Shown: positions 43,782-51,956 of the stretch, one piece after another
Position numbering within the stretch: position 1 is the stretch's first letter
Layout: the number at the start of each line of letters is the position of its first letter
From: JAHBNG01 sp039028975
GTDB lineage: Bacteria > Chloroflexota > Anaerolineae > Caldilineales > Caldilineaceae
Assembly: GCA_039028975.1 (NCBI GenBank)
Contig: JBCCHB010000008.1
Coordinates: forward strand, 96,579-160,578
DNA length: 64,000 nucleotides
Direction: 5' to 3'
Notes under the pieces: model-generated
The model's database searches: none
Told to the model about the DNA's origin: nothing
What the model saw: only the letters and a program-made list of their open reading frames with translations
Position numbers and translations under genes: made by a program

Positions 43782-45089
43782 CTAAGGCCGACGTGCGTTG
43801 GTGATCCGAATGACGACTGGATTGGGCCAACGATTGTCATTGTGGAGCCGCTGGGCGCGCATGGCCGAAATATGAAGTCCAGCTTCATCCTGGCTCCAAT
43901 AGGCTTTTGGGTTCACCGTGGGTTTGTATTCTAGCACATTGCCAGATTGACCCAATATCTCGACCTGAGTCTCTTCTGTGGCCCGGACTTCGGTGAGGGT
44001 AATCACTTTACGTTCCCCTTTTGGCCATGGTGTGCCGACCACAAAGGCAAAGACTGTATCCCCATTTTTGGCTTGGGTGTACCAAATATCGTGGTCCAGG
44101 GTCAGCGATTCACGAATGACGGGCCAAGGCCGAATGTCATAAATGGCTTCGTGATTGGCAAACAACCACAGCGCCAGTTCCTGCATTCGGTCTGTCTGCT
44201 GGATGGGTAGCTCTCCGTCTGCTTTTGGGCCTACATTCAGTAGTAGGTTGCCTCCCTTAGCACGGGTCTCAATAAGCATCTCAATGAGCTTGGTACCCGT
44301 TTTGTACGTTTCATGAGTCGGTTTGTAAGACCACTGAGTCCCCAACGTAAAGCAGGCTTCCCAAGGCCCAGGCATAGGGCTATCAGGAATCTGCTGTTCC
44401 GGGGTGGCCATGGCCCCACGAGTAACCAATGTCTGGGGCGAGAGTTCCCACGTCAACTGGCGCAACCCTTCGGCCTCACCGTCATAAAAGACCATATCAA
44501 TAGGACCATAGTTGGTCAGCAATTCAGTGACTTGAGCTTTATTGTGGGCCATTAGCTCGTCATTGTTGAGTGGGGACGCCTCAGGGCGGGCGCGGCTGAT
44601 ATTGTGTCCTTGTCTGTTAAGGATCCAAAAATCATCAGGTGAAAAGTAGAAGCCAATCTGGATCCCCCACTTGCGGTATGCATCCACCAGCTCTCTGACC
44701 ACATCCCGGCCAAAGGGTGTATTCATGATATTGAAGTCGGTGGTCTTGGTATCCCACATGCAAAAGCCGCTGTGGTGTTTGGTGGTAAAGACCACATATT
44801 TCATCCCCGCTACTTTGGACACGCGTGCCCACTCATCGGCATCAAAGCGATGGGGATAGAAGGTCTTAGGTAGCTCATTGATGTAGCGGTCCAGATAATC
44901 CTGGGATGCTCCCACCATGGAGTGGCTGATAACTGAACCAAGCTGCACATCCATGTTCCAATGGATAAAGAGTCCTAGCCCTTGGTCAATGAACCAGTCA
45001 CATCGAGCAAGGTCATTTTGGGAGTCGCTGATCGCGTCTTGGACCTGACGGGCCATGCCAGGTGTTTCGGCAGATGATTGTAGTTGCAT
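43782..45089 (-). CDS. Alpha-L-fucosidase-like glycoside hydrolase (GH29)
   Basis: 435 aa. The GH29 (beta/alpha)8 pattern is clear: WFIDQGLGLFIHW, KYVVFTTKHHSGFCMWDTKTTDFN, GIQIGFYFSPDDFW, IDMVFYDGE with the likely nucleophile Asp near residue 203, then GGNLLLNVGPKADGELP, and a C-terminal beta-sandwich. No signal peptide, so probably intracellular, acting on imported fuco-oligosaccharides. ATG 45089 has AAAGGA eight bases upstream; an in-frame GTG at 45170 would add 27 unconserved residues. It diverges from the sugar ABC operon, suggesting shared control. The acid/base residue was not assigned, and GH29 also includes other specificities. Confidence 0.87.
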   Translation of the reverse strand: MQLQSSAETPGMARQVQDAISDSQNDLARCDWFIDQGLGLFIHWNMDVQLGSVISHSMVGASQDYLDRYINELPKTFYPHRFDADEWARVSKVAGMKYVVFTTKHHSGFCMWDTKTTDFNIMNTPFGRDVVRELVDAYRKWGIQIGFYFSPDDFWILNRQGHNISRARPEASPLNNDELMAHNKAQVTELLTNYGPIDMVFYDGEAEGLRQLTWELSPQTLVTRGAMATPEQQIPDSPMPGPWEACFTLGTQWSYKPTHETYKTGTKLIEMLIETRAKGGNLLLNVGPKADGELPIQQTDRMQELALWLFANHEAIYDIRPWPVIRESLTLDHDIWYTQAKNGDTVFAFVVGTPWPKGERKVITLTEVRATEETQVEILGQSGNVLEYKPTVNPKAYWSQDEAGLHISAMRAQRLHNDNRWPNPVVIRITNARRP

Positions 45090-45355
45090 GGGCGTAATCC
45101 TTTGGTTTTCGGGAATCGTGCTTATCGATGTCGACAACCTTGCTTTTTCTATCCAATTCACACGAACCACCAGAAATTATTATATATTATTGTGATATAG
45201 TATCATATAGTATAAATAGAGTTTAAAATATGGCTCTATCAGTATCTTTCTGAATTTCCCATTCACAACGTGATTACCCTTGTCTCTTCCACTGAGCAAC
45301 GAATACTCTGCTTTCTGCTTATATCAGATATGAATACATCCCGTCGAGGTTTCTT
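45090..45355. promoter_or_regulatory. AT-rich divergent promoter region, fucosidase / ABC importer
   Basis: The divergent starts at 45089 (minus) and 45356 (plus) leave a 266-bp spacer whose part 45178-45235 is very AT-rich (TATTATATATTATTGTGATA and similar). Promoters for both directions are expected here. No clean operator palindrome was identified. Confidence 0.5.
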
Positions 45356-46336
45356 ATGGCTGTCGCACAAGAATCTTTGCCAGTAGACCACAGGCCGATT
45401 GAACGCAAAGCTATCGGTATTTTTGGTAAACTCGCAGGCGCGCAATCCGCGCTGGAGGCCAACGAGGCCAAATGGGGTTACCTTCTGTTGATTCCATGGC
45501 TATTAGGGCTGATTATCTTCTGGATTGGTCCAATCCTAGCCTCTGCGTACTTCAGCTTTATGGAGTATGATGTGGTTTCTTCACCCGAATTCATCGGTGC
45601 CGATAACTACGTGCGGGCCTTTTCTGCCGACAAGCAATTCTGGCCATCGTTGGGCCGCACCCTCTACTACTCGGTGCTAGTTGTGCCCCTTGGATTGATA
45701 GGATCGCTATTTTTGGCTATTCTGCTCAATCAAGGAATAAAGGGGACTAACATCTTTCGCACCTTTTTCTTTTTGCCTCACCTTACCCCTGCCGTTGCTC
45801 TGGCAGTCCTTTGGATCTGGCTTTTCCACCCGACGGTTGGTCCTATCAACGCCGTATTGGAGAGCTTCGGTGTTGAAGGCCCAGGGTGGCTTACATCGAA
45901 AGATTGGGCACTTAACGCGCTCATTATCATCAGTTTATGGGCGGGTGTAGGTGGAAATACGATGCTCATCTTCCTGGCGGGGTTACAGGGCGTGCCGCAA
46001 GAACTTTACGAAGCCGCAGAGATCGACGGTGCCGGAGGCTGGTCCAAGTTCCGCAACGTGACGCTTCCCATGATCTCGCCTACTATGCTCTTCAACCTAA
46101 TTCTCGGTATTATCGGTGCGCTGAAGGTCTTCACTCTAGCCTTTGTTGCGACGAATGGTGGTCCATCATGGGCTACATGGTTTTATGCATTGCACATCTA
46201 CCGTCAATCGTTTGAGTATTTCCGTATGGGTTATGGAGCGGCTTTAGCGTGGATCTTTGTGATCATTCTGCTAGCCTTTACGTACGTGCAACTTGTGATG
46301 TCTCGCCGCTGGGTCTTCTACGCCGGAGGAGATTGA
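45356..46336 (+). CDS. Sugar ABC transporter permease, MalF/UgpA-like
   Basis: 326 aa with about six membrane helices (first near 35-58: YLLLIPWLLGLIIFWIGPIL). The cytoplasmic EAA loop, which contacts the ATPase, is ELYEAAEIDGAGGWSKFRNV then TLPMISP near 225-245. It belongs to the binding-protein-dependent carbohydrate permeases (CUT1). GAGG lies just before the ATG. It is followed after 6 bp by the second permease and then by the binding protein; together they import a sugar, plausibly a fucosylated glycan fragment given the divergent GH29. No ATP-binding subunit is encoded nearby, so a shared MsmK-type ATPase elsewhere is expected. Confidence 0.92.
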   Translation: MAVAQESLPVDHRPIERKAIGIFGKLAGAQSALEANEAKWGYLLLIPWLLGLIIFWIGPILASAYFSFMEYDVVSSPEFIGADNYVRAFSADKQFWPSLGRTLYYSVLVVPLGLIGSLFLAILLNQGIKGTNIFRTFFFLPHLTPAVALAVLWIWLFHPTVGPINAVLESFGVEGPGWLTSKDWALNALIIISLWAGVGGNTMLIFLAGLQGVPQELYEAAEIDGAGGWSKFRNVTLPMISPTMLFNLILGIIGALKVFTLAFVATNGGPSWATWFYALHIYRQSFEYFRMGYGAALAWIFVIILLAFTYVQLVMSRRWVFYAGGD

Positions 46337-46342
46337 TAGGAT

Positions 46343-47251
46343 ATGGCTACCCAAAGCAATGTTTTCGGTGACGCCCGAAATATGGAGCAACCATCGGCGG
46401 GAACAAGAAGATTACGCACCAAGCCACGTGCGTTTATCTATTGGTTGCTGATGGCTGGACTGAGCCTTGTCTTTATGTTCCCGTTTTTCTGGACTGTGAT
46501 GAGTTCGCTAAAGGCAGTGGATGAACTTTATGTGTTTCCACCAACGCTCTTTCCGTCAATGCCCCAATGGCATAATTATTCTAGGGTATGGGAAGAATTC
46601 CCCTATTTCCTATGGATGTGGAACAGCTTCTTCGTCGTGATCCTTAACACCGTAGGGACAATTATTTCAGCCTCTTTAGTAGCCTACTCATTTGCTCGAT
46701 TTCGATATAGAGGGCGTGAATTCATCTTTATATTGACGCTTGGAACGCTGATGCTACCTGCCCAAGTGACGCTAATTCCCCAATATGTGCTCTTTCATCG
46801 CTTAGGTTGGATCAACACACTGCTGCCTCTATGGGTGCCAGCATGGTTTGGAGGCAATGCGTTTGCAATCTTTCTAATTCGCCAGTTCATTATGTCTTTA
46901 CCGCGGGAACTAGATGAGGCAGCACTCATTGATGGCGCAAGCTATTTGCGTATCTTCTGGCAAATTCTCATGCCACTGTGTAAAGCCGTGATTGCAACGA
47001 TTGCCGTCATTACTTTTGTAAATGTATGGAATGACTTTATTAACCCGCTGATCTATTTGCAACTACCGGAAAAATTCACACTTTCTGTAGGTCTGAACTA
47101 TTTTAAGAGTTTCCCTGAATTAGGTGGCGAGCCAACTCAGCACATCTTGATGGCAGCATCAGTCATGATGATTGTGCCGGTTATTGCTCTATTTTTCTTT
47201 ACCCAGCGCTACTTTGTACGAGGGATTGTGCTTTCAGGCATTAAAGGGTAA
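46343..47251 (+). CDS. Sugar ABC transporter permease, MalG/UgpE-like
   Basis: 302 aa, about six membrane helices (first near 30-50: IYWLLMAGLSLVFMFPFFW). The EAA loop is ELDEAALIDGASYLRIFWQI then LMPLCKA near 190-215, and the C-terminus ends in the usual RYFVRGIVLSGIKG. It is the second CUT1 permease and forms the channel heterodimer with the upstream protein. Start ATG 46343, six bases after the previous stop. A repeat element (47266-47345) separates it from the binding-protein gene. Confidence 0.92.
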   Translation: MATQSNVFGDARNMEQPSAGTRRLRTKPRAFIYWLLMAGLSLVFMFPFFWTVMSSLKAVDELYVFPPTLFPSMPQWHNYSRVWEEFPYFLWMWNSFFVVILNTVGTIISASLVAYSFARFRYRGREFIFILTLGTLMLPAQVTLIPQYVLFHRLGWINTLLPLWVPAWFGGNAFAIFLIRQFIMSLPRELDEAALIDGASYLRIFWQILMPLCKAVIATIAVITFVNVWNDFINPLIYLQLPEKFTLSVGLNYFKSFPELGGEPTQHILMAASVMMIVPVIALFFFTQRYFVRGIVLSGIKG

Positions 47252-47265
47252 GAAATCTATGTTTA

Positions 47266-47345
47266 GGAACGGGAATTAAATAACTTGATCACTTGATGGG
47301 GCTACGCCCGATTGAAACGCGCAAGTTATTTACAACTCATTCCTT
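47266..47345. repeat. 80-bp MITE-like element, copy 1
   Basis: Begins GGAACGGGAATTAAATAACTTG and ends in the near-reverse complement CAAGTTATTTACAACTCATT. It differs from the 80-bp copy at 58214-58293 by about six bases, in the same orientation. It lies between the second permease and the binding-protein gene, possibly forming a hairpin that modulates relative expression. Confidence 0.88.
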
Positions 47346-47495
47346 ATGTAATCGTGTTATTGTTGCCCCCAACTTTACATGTCGTTGTGTGCAGACCAAG
47401 AGTTCCTCTATCAATTGCACCTGAAACCCTCTGCTCTTCAACGCCACAACAAGCAGTACACCTTTTCTATTTTTCACCATCGTTAGGAGGATCGT

Positions 47496-48842
47496 ATGCA
47501 ATCCAAAAAAATCAGTCGACGCAACTTACTCAAGCTCGTGGGTGCCGGCAGTGCTACACTGGCCTTAGCTGCTTGCGCACCTGCTGCACCAGGTACTTCA
47601 TCAGATGGTGCAGGCGCGGCTCCAGGTGAAGCAGGCCTGGATATGACCATTGCCACCTTCGCCGCCGAACTGCACGAATGGCAGCGGGAATTTGCTAGTC
47701 GCTGGGCAGAAGAGAACAGTGATGTGAATCTGCAAATTGAGGAAGTGGTTTATGGCGAGATGAATAAGCTTCAACTGGCTCGTCAGGCCTCAGGTACACT
47801 GTGGGACTTGGTATTCAGCGGCATCAAGTGGTTCCCCTTCTCCGCCTCAAAGGGCATGTTCCTTGCGCTGGACGATCACCTGGCCACAAGGGATGACGCT
47901 AACCTTGATGACTTCTTCGAAACAGCTCTTGAAGGCGGGAAACTCGATGGCTCGCTCTACGGTCTGCCCTATGAGATTCACCCAGGCAACCCGGCTTTGG
48001 TTGCACTCAACCTTGACTTGCTTGAAGCTGCAGGCGTGGAACCCCCGACCGATGATTGGAATGTAAACGATTATTCAGGTCTTGCTGGTCAGCTTGCGGA
48101 TCCCGATAATAACGTATTTGGCACCAACTATTTGCCTGGCAATTACTACGACTTCGAATCACTTTCCCGCGCCTATGGTCACGATCTGATGGATCCAGAA
48201 CGCAAACAGTTCATGATTACAGACGAAATCAACAGCGAAGCCGCTCGCTGGCTTACAAGTCTACGTACTGACTTGAACGCTGCTCCACCGCGCACCGAAG
48301 TCGGCACGGAAGGCATCGACTTCATCTCCGGTGTCTTTGGCACGGCGGTCACCGGTTCATATAGCGTTAACGGTTGGACTCAGCAGATTGGCGACAACTT
48401 CAATGTAGATTGGGTTCTCTTCCCACTGGGACCTGAAGGGCACCGAGGCTATACCGCCTTTACTTCTAACTTCTCTGTCTCTGCCGCTACGGCTGATCCC
48501 GACAAGGCTGTAGACCTATTGATTTACCTAAGTACGACGGAAGCGGGTCTCTGGTCAGCGTTAGAGCAGGGCACAGGTCAGCCCAACGCCCGCAAGTCCG
48601 TTTGGCAGGACGAAACGTTACTAAGTGAGTCCCATCCAATCTTTGAAAGGGTATTGAATAAGCTCTACTTAGCTGATGTGCAAGGGCCATTCCCCATGCC
48701 ATTCAACCTGCGTCACCCTGAATTGCAGGACAACTGGGCCAACACCTCACCCGATCTCTTCTATGGTGAATTACCATTTGAAGAAGGGTTACAGGCAGTA
48801 CAGGATGCATGTCAGGAGATTATGGATTTGCCGCGAGCGTAG
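47496..48842 (+). CDS. Extracellular sugar-binding lipoprotein of an ABC importer
   Basis: 448 aa. The N-terminus has a twin-arginine-like SRRNLLKLVG, a hydrophobic stretch and the lipobox LAAC with Cys27, followed by an Ala/Gly/Ser-rich linker: a lipoprotein probably sent through Tat. The mature part is a family 1 solute-binding protein (EWQREFASRWAEENSDVNLQ, a FTSNFSVSAATADPDKAVDL block and a Trp/Asn-rich C-terminus). GGAGG is six bases before the ATG. It delivers sugar to the two permeases upstream. The AAC-APAAP start is common in Chloroflexota lipoproteins, one of the taxonomic hints here. Confidence 0.92.
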   Translation: MQSKKISRRNLLKLVGAGSATLALAACAPAAPGTSSDGAGAAPGEAGLDMTIATFAAELHEWQREFASRWAEENSDVNLQIEEVVYGEMNKLQLARQASGTLWDLVFSGIKWFPFSASKGMFLALDDHLATRDDANLDDFFETALEGGKLDGSLYGLPYEIHPGNPALVALNLDLLEAAGVEPPTDDWNVNDYSGLAGQLADPDNNVFGTNYLPGNYYDFESLSRAYGHDLMDPERKQFMITDEINSEAARWLTSLRTDLNAAPPRTEVGTEGIDFISGVFGTAVTGSYSVNGWTQQIGDNFNVDWVLFPLGPEGHRGYTAFTSNFSVSAATADPDKAVDLLIYLSTTEAGLWSALEQGTGQPNARKSVWQDETLLSESHPIFERVLNKLYLADVQGPFPMPFNLRHPELQDNWANTSPDLFYGELPFEEGLQAVQDACQEIMDLPRA

Positions 48843-48870
48843 CTAATCGCCTATCTTCTGTACTATACTT

Positions 48871-48949
48871 GGTCAGAAAAGTCTTGTCCCAGCGTTTTAC
48901 CAATCCATTCTGGGAAATTTCGGGAATGGAGGGCAGAACTTTTCTGGCC
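48871..48949. repeat. MITE-like element, CAGAARAGTCTTGTCCC family, copy 2
   Basis: Starts GGTCAGAAAAGTCTTGTCCC and ends GGAGGGCAGAACTTTTCTGG, the two ends being imperfect reverse complements. The interior (GCGTTTTACCAATCC...GGGAAA) follows copy 1 at 34830-34903 base by base with scattered substitutions. It starts about 30 bp past the binding-protein stop. Confidence 0.75.
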
Positions 48950-49057
48950 ATCTATGCATATGAGCCAACTGGCCATAAATGGATTGACCGGCCTACAAAA
49001 CAACGCCCTCTGAACAGGGCGTGCTCGTCGACAGACCAGCCCGATTGATCGCTGTTT

Positions 49058-49543
49058 TCTAGTGCAGTGTATTCGAAGTTTTGATACTGTGCCGTAGCCT
49101 GTCCATTTTAGGCTTAGCGTTACCCATAAGTGGTGGGTTTGCACGGGCCACCCAGGGTTAAACCCACTGGGCTATCGAGCAGACGCCCCTTGAAAGGGGC
49201 TGTATCGTCGGCCAATAAGCTCGGTTTAGCGGGCGTCTGCCAAGTAGCCCCGACCGTTCACGGCGGGGCGGGCACTGATACCCCTGCTCTCTGGCTAAAG
49301 ATGTGGGTAACGCTAAGCCTTGCAGAGCGGCAAAGGGACGACGTCGACCTGTTCCAAGCGAAACTCACGGATTTTTGTCGTCCACCGCCCTGCAAGGACG
49401 GGCCAATCGTAGGTGCGGTTTGCAACCTTACAAGCATCGAACCTCCAGTCTCTTCTCTTGAAAACGTGAGGATGGTCATGCTTGCGCAGTTAAAAACAGC
49501 GCCTATCCCTGAGCTGTCAATACTTACGTAATGCTGCACTAGA
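49058..49543. repeat. Composite of nested inverted repeats
   Basis: Outer 10-bp arms TCTAGTGCAG/CTGCACTAGA at 49058-49067 and 49534-49543. Inside, a perfect 17-bp pair AGGCTTAGCGTTACCCA (49110-49126 with 49304-49320), a 10-bp stem GCAGACGCCC (49179-49188 with 49231-49240), an imperfect 13-bp pair (49318-49330 with 49385-49397) plus GGACGAC/GTCGTCC, and a 98-bp element. The right outer arm overlaps the PhyH stop codon, so insertion there may have set the end of that gene. Confidence 0.75.
49409..49506. repeat. 98-bp MITE-like element (GTAGGTGCGGTTT family), copy 1
   Basis: Starts GTAGGTGCGGTTT and ends AAACAGCGCCTAT, an imperfect inverted pair. The centre CTTCTCTTGAAAA and the CTTGCGCAGTT...AAACAGCGCCTA end match copy 3 at 61322-61420; copy 2 is at 61136-61233. 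Confidence 0.8.
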
Positions 49544-50447
49544 TCCCTTGATCCCAGTTGAGGCGATCTGTGTCTACAGTGGTCTGAACACAGCCGGGAT
49601 ACCGCTGACCACAAATATAGGTTTCCAAAGTTCCCCATCCCCAATCTGCGATTTTCTGCGGTCTGTTGCCATACCCTCTTTCTGTGTACTCATTTGCGGC
49701 CTGCATATAGTGAACCACATAGGCTCGTCGATATCGATTTGACCGATTGGGGGTACTACGATGCAATAGTGTGTTGTTGAAGACCACAAGTGCTCCCTTG
49801 GGTACTTCAACAGGAATGGCCTGTTCTTCAAGCTCTGGCGTAATTTTTGGCACATTTTTGCCTAAGAAGGCATCATCCGCATTGTCGTCCTCGGCGTGTT
49901 CAACAACACCATCTTTGTGGGTACCCGGAATGACCCACAAGCAGCCATTTTCTTCATCGGCATCATCAATGGCCAGCCACGTGCCGACGACCGTCGTTTC
50001 AACCGGTTTGCCAAGGCTCGACTGATACGTGTTGCGGAAATACCATGAATCCTGGTGCCAAGCAACGGCCTTGCCAGTGCCTGGCGGCTTTAGGAAGTAG
50101 AGGTCATTGGGGCAGAATAGGTCGTCACCAACTAGTTGTTGGGCAATGGTCAAACGTTGTTCATCCTGGATGTGTTGTCGAACTAGGTGGCTGAAGAGGG
50201 AGACGCGGAAGATGTTGACCAACGATGCTGGCCCAGTCTGCTCAGCAGCTTGACCATTGCGCAACAGGATTGTGCGTCGTTGTTCTGGAGTGATGTTGGA
50301 TGACCCTTCAATCTGATCGACCAACCAGTTGACGTGGTCACCCAGTGAATCCATTTCATTCATACTATACGAATTAAATCGTACAAAGAATCCATCCTCT
50401 TGAAACGCTTGCAACTCGGTGTCTGTAAGGGCATATTGGGTTTTCAT
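49539..50447 (-). CDS. PhyH-family Fe(II)/2-oxoglutarate dioxygenase
   Basis: 302 aa of the phytanoyl-CoA dioxygenase family. The iron-binding HxD is in AVAWHQDSWYF (near residue 128) and the distal His in TLLHRSTPNRS (near 227), followed by the Arg-rich RYRRAYVVHYM that binds 2-oxoglutarate. GTWLAIDDADEENGCLWVIP is the usual family core. It hydroxylates an unknown small molecule. Start ATG 50447. The C-terminal codons run into a repeat arm, so the last few residues may not be original. It lies beside a sugar-import and enolase-superfamily neighbourhood, but without overlapping operon structure. Confidence 0.88.
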   Translation of the reverse strand: MKTQYALTDTELQAFQEDGFFVRFNSYSMNEMDSLGDHVNWLVDQIEGSSNITPEQRRTILLRNGQAAEQTGPASLVNIFRVSLFSHLVRQHIQDEQRLTIAQQLVGDDLFCPNDLYFLKPPGTGKAVAWHQDSWYFRNTYQSSLGKPVETTVVGTWLAIDDADEENGCLWVIPGTHKDGVVEHAEDDNADDAFLGKNVPKITPELEEQAIPVEVPKGALVVFNNTLLHRSTPNRSNRYRRAYVVHYMQAANEYTERGYGNRPQKIADWGWGTLETYICGQRYPGCVQTTVDTDRLNWDQGI

Positions 50448-50497
50448 AAAATTCTCACTTGAACAGATTCTTGGTCGCTCTATAGGCGTTCTAGGGG

Positions 50498-50684
50498 CTG
50501 CTTAGGAATGGAATATTTCTCCGAGCGAATCTATATACCCAACGAGCGAGATCCCCGGACCCCCTATAGAGCCTTCTTCTTAAGAAGGAACCAGGATCAA
50601 ACAAAGCCCGAAACTTTGCCCGTGTCATCTTGAGTACTCGATAGATCTTTCGCTGAGTTTTATGACATTCTCGTTCCTAAGCAG
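50498..50684. repeat. 187-bp element with CTGCTTAGGAA terminal inverted repeats
   Basis: CTGCTTAGGAATGG at 50498 pairs with TCGTTCCTAAGCAG ending at 50684; weaker matches continue inward. It lies in the 369-bp gap upstream of the PhyH gene and downstream of the kinase gene. An internal TTCTTCTTAAGAAGGAA palindrome (about 50575) is also present. No coding capacity; MITE-like. The remainder of the gap shows nothing else clear. Confidence 0.7.
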
Positions 50685-50816
50685 GTGGCTAGGGCCAATC
50701 ATTTGAGATGTTAATTCCTTATATTCTTCATATACTGTACAGCGTACCTTTAGGATTGTCAAATGTAAATTGTTGACAATTTGTAGATGAGTGTAAACCA
50801 CAAAAATGATACTAAG

Positions 50817-51905
50817 TCAGCGGTGCTTCCAAAGCGCACTACAGTTCAAATCATCACAAGCGATGAGCGAGCGCTGTAGCATCAATAGCCAGACGTGGAA
50901 CCATTGTTTGTTGGTGCCACCCCGACAGTACTCAGCCGAAATGTAAACGCACATGGCGACACATAATCGGTAATCGTCAAAGAGCTGCTCCCATGAGTAG
51001 TGGGCAACGCCATGCTTAATCAGGTGTTCATGGTATCGTTTCAATAGTGGAATCTCATATTTTCTGCGAGCATCAGTTGGCCAGTCCAGCACAATGGCAT
51101 AGGCCAAATCATAGACTCCCAGCCAGCTTGTAAGACTCCAATTGAAGGGCTGGCGATCAATAAGATAGAGGGGATTATCTCCGGTGTGTGGAACCAAAAT
51201 ATTATGATGGCCAACATCACCATGAATCAGCGTGAAGCCGTTGCCATCTTTGGTTCTCTCAATCAGTGCCTGAGGGTGTTTGGCGTAGAGCTGCCGAATG
51301 GTATCAGTCCAGTGGCTCTCTAACTCATTGGGATCCCGACGGAGAATCGGCTCGACGCCCAGCTCGCAGATGTCGACAAAACGTCGAATAAAGGCCGCGT
51401 TGTGGATGGGAGCGCCTGCTTCATTAAGCCGTTCGGCACCCCACCAGTGAGCGTGCAGCAGGGCCAATCCCTCAACTAACGCAAAGCCGTAGGTCAGGGT
51501 TGGTTCTTTTTCCGCTGCCACGATGTGAGTATCTGACAGATCATCCAGCAGAAGGTGATAACGTTTTAGCTCTTCAGAGTAAGCTCCAGCATAACAGCCA
51601 ACAAGTGGCGCGTTTTTTACATCCACATAGTCACGCGTGTAATAAGTGACCTCAGATATGCCAAACGCTTCCTCCTCCTCACTATCAAATTGGGCCATCT
51701 TTAGGAACAAATGACGGGGAAGAGCCCCCTTAGCATCATCAGAGTAGGTCACCATCAATTTCGCATAGGTAGACCAATTGGCTTGGCCTGTCTCTAAGCC
51801 AAAAGAGATTATGGTTCCATACACCAACGCCCCACTGCCAACCAAAACAGCTGTTAACCAGTCGTTACTGACCTCATCGGCATTTGTGATAACTTCCTTT
51901 GGCAT
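50817..51905 (-). CDS. CHK/APH-like small-molecule kinase (ecdysteroid-kinase-like)
   Basis: 362 aa. The kinase-like fold is shown by FLKMAQFDSEEEEAF (ATP-site Lys and Glu region), a HLLLDDLSD hinge, the catalytic loop HGDVGHHNIL (near 228-237) and the metal-binding IDRQPFN (near 248). These match the aminoglycoside phosphotransferase / CHK (ecdysteroid 22-kinase-like) superfamily, which phosphorylates small alcohols rather than proteins. The substrate is unknown. It is 51 bp downstream of the enolase-superfamily gene on the same strand and probably cotranscribed with it, so phosphorylation of a sugar-acid or related metabolite is possible. Confidence 0.83.
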   Translation of the reverse strand: MPKEVITNADEVSNDWLTAVLVGSGALVYGTIISFGLETGQANWSTYAKLMVTYSDDAKGALPRHLFLKMAQFDSEEEEAFGISEVTYYTRDYVDVKNAPLVGCYAGAYSEELKRYHLLLDDLSDTHIVAAEKEPTLTYGFALVEGLALLHAHWWGAERLNEAGAPIHNAAFIRRFVDICELGVEPILRRDPNELESHWTDTIRQLYAKHPQALIERTKDGNGFTLIHGDVGHHNILVPHTGDNPLYLIDRQPFNWSLTSWLGVYDLAYAIVLDWPTDARRKYEIPLLKRYHEHLIKHGVAHYSWEQLFDDYRLCVAMCVYISAEYCRGGTNKQWFHVWLLMLQRSLIACDDLNCSALWKHR

Positions 51906-51956
51906 TCCATCTTACCTTACGGACCAGTCAGGATCCTCTTCCATACGCCAACACCC

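Larger units (their letters stand above)
48843..49538. other. Repeat-packed intergenic region (no gene)
   Basis: 696 bp between the convergent binding-protein and PhyH genes. It contains a MITE-like copy (48871-48949), short G/C hairpins at 49003-49022 and 49185-49200 each followed by TCGTCG, a composite element (49058-49543) and a 98-bp element (49409-49506). Open frames across it are short and have no protein-like pattern. Confidence 0.7.

Noticed and set aside
49130..49531. Plus-strand open frame of about 130 codons in the repeat-packed gap
   Set aside because: It spans several inverted repeats, has no protein-like pattern or binding site, and its opposite strand is equally open.
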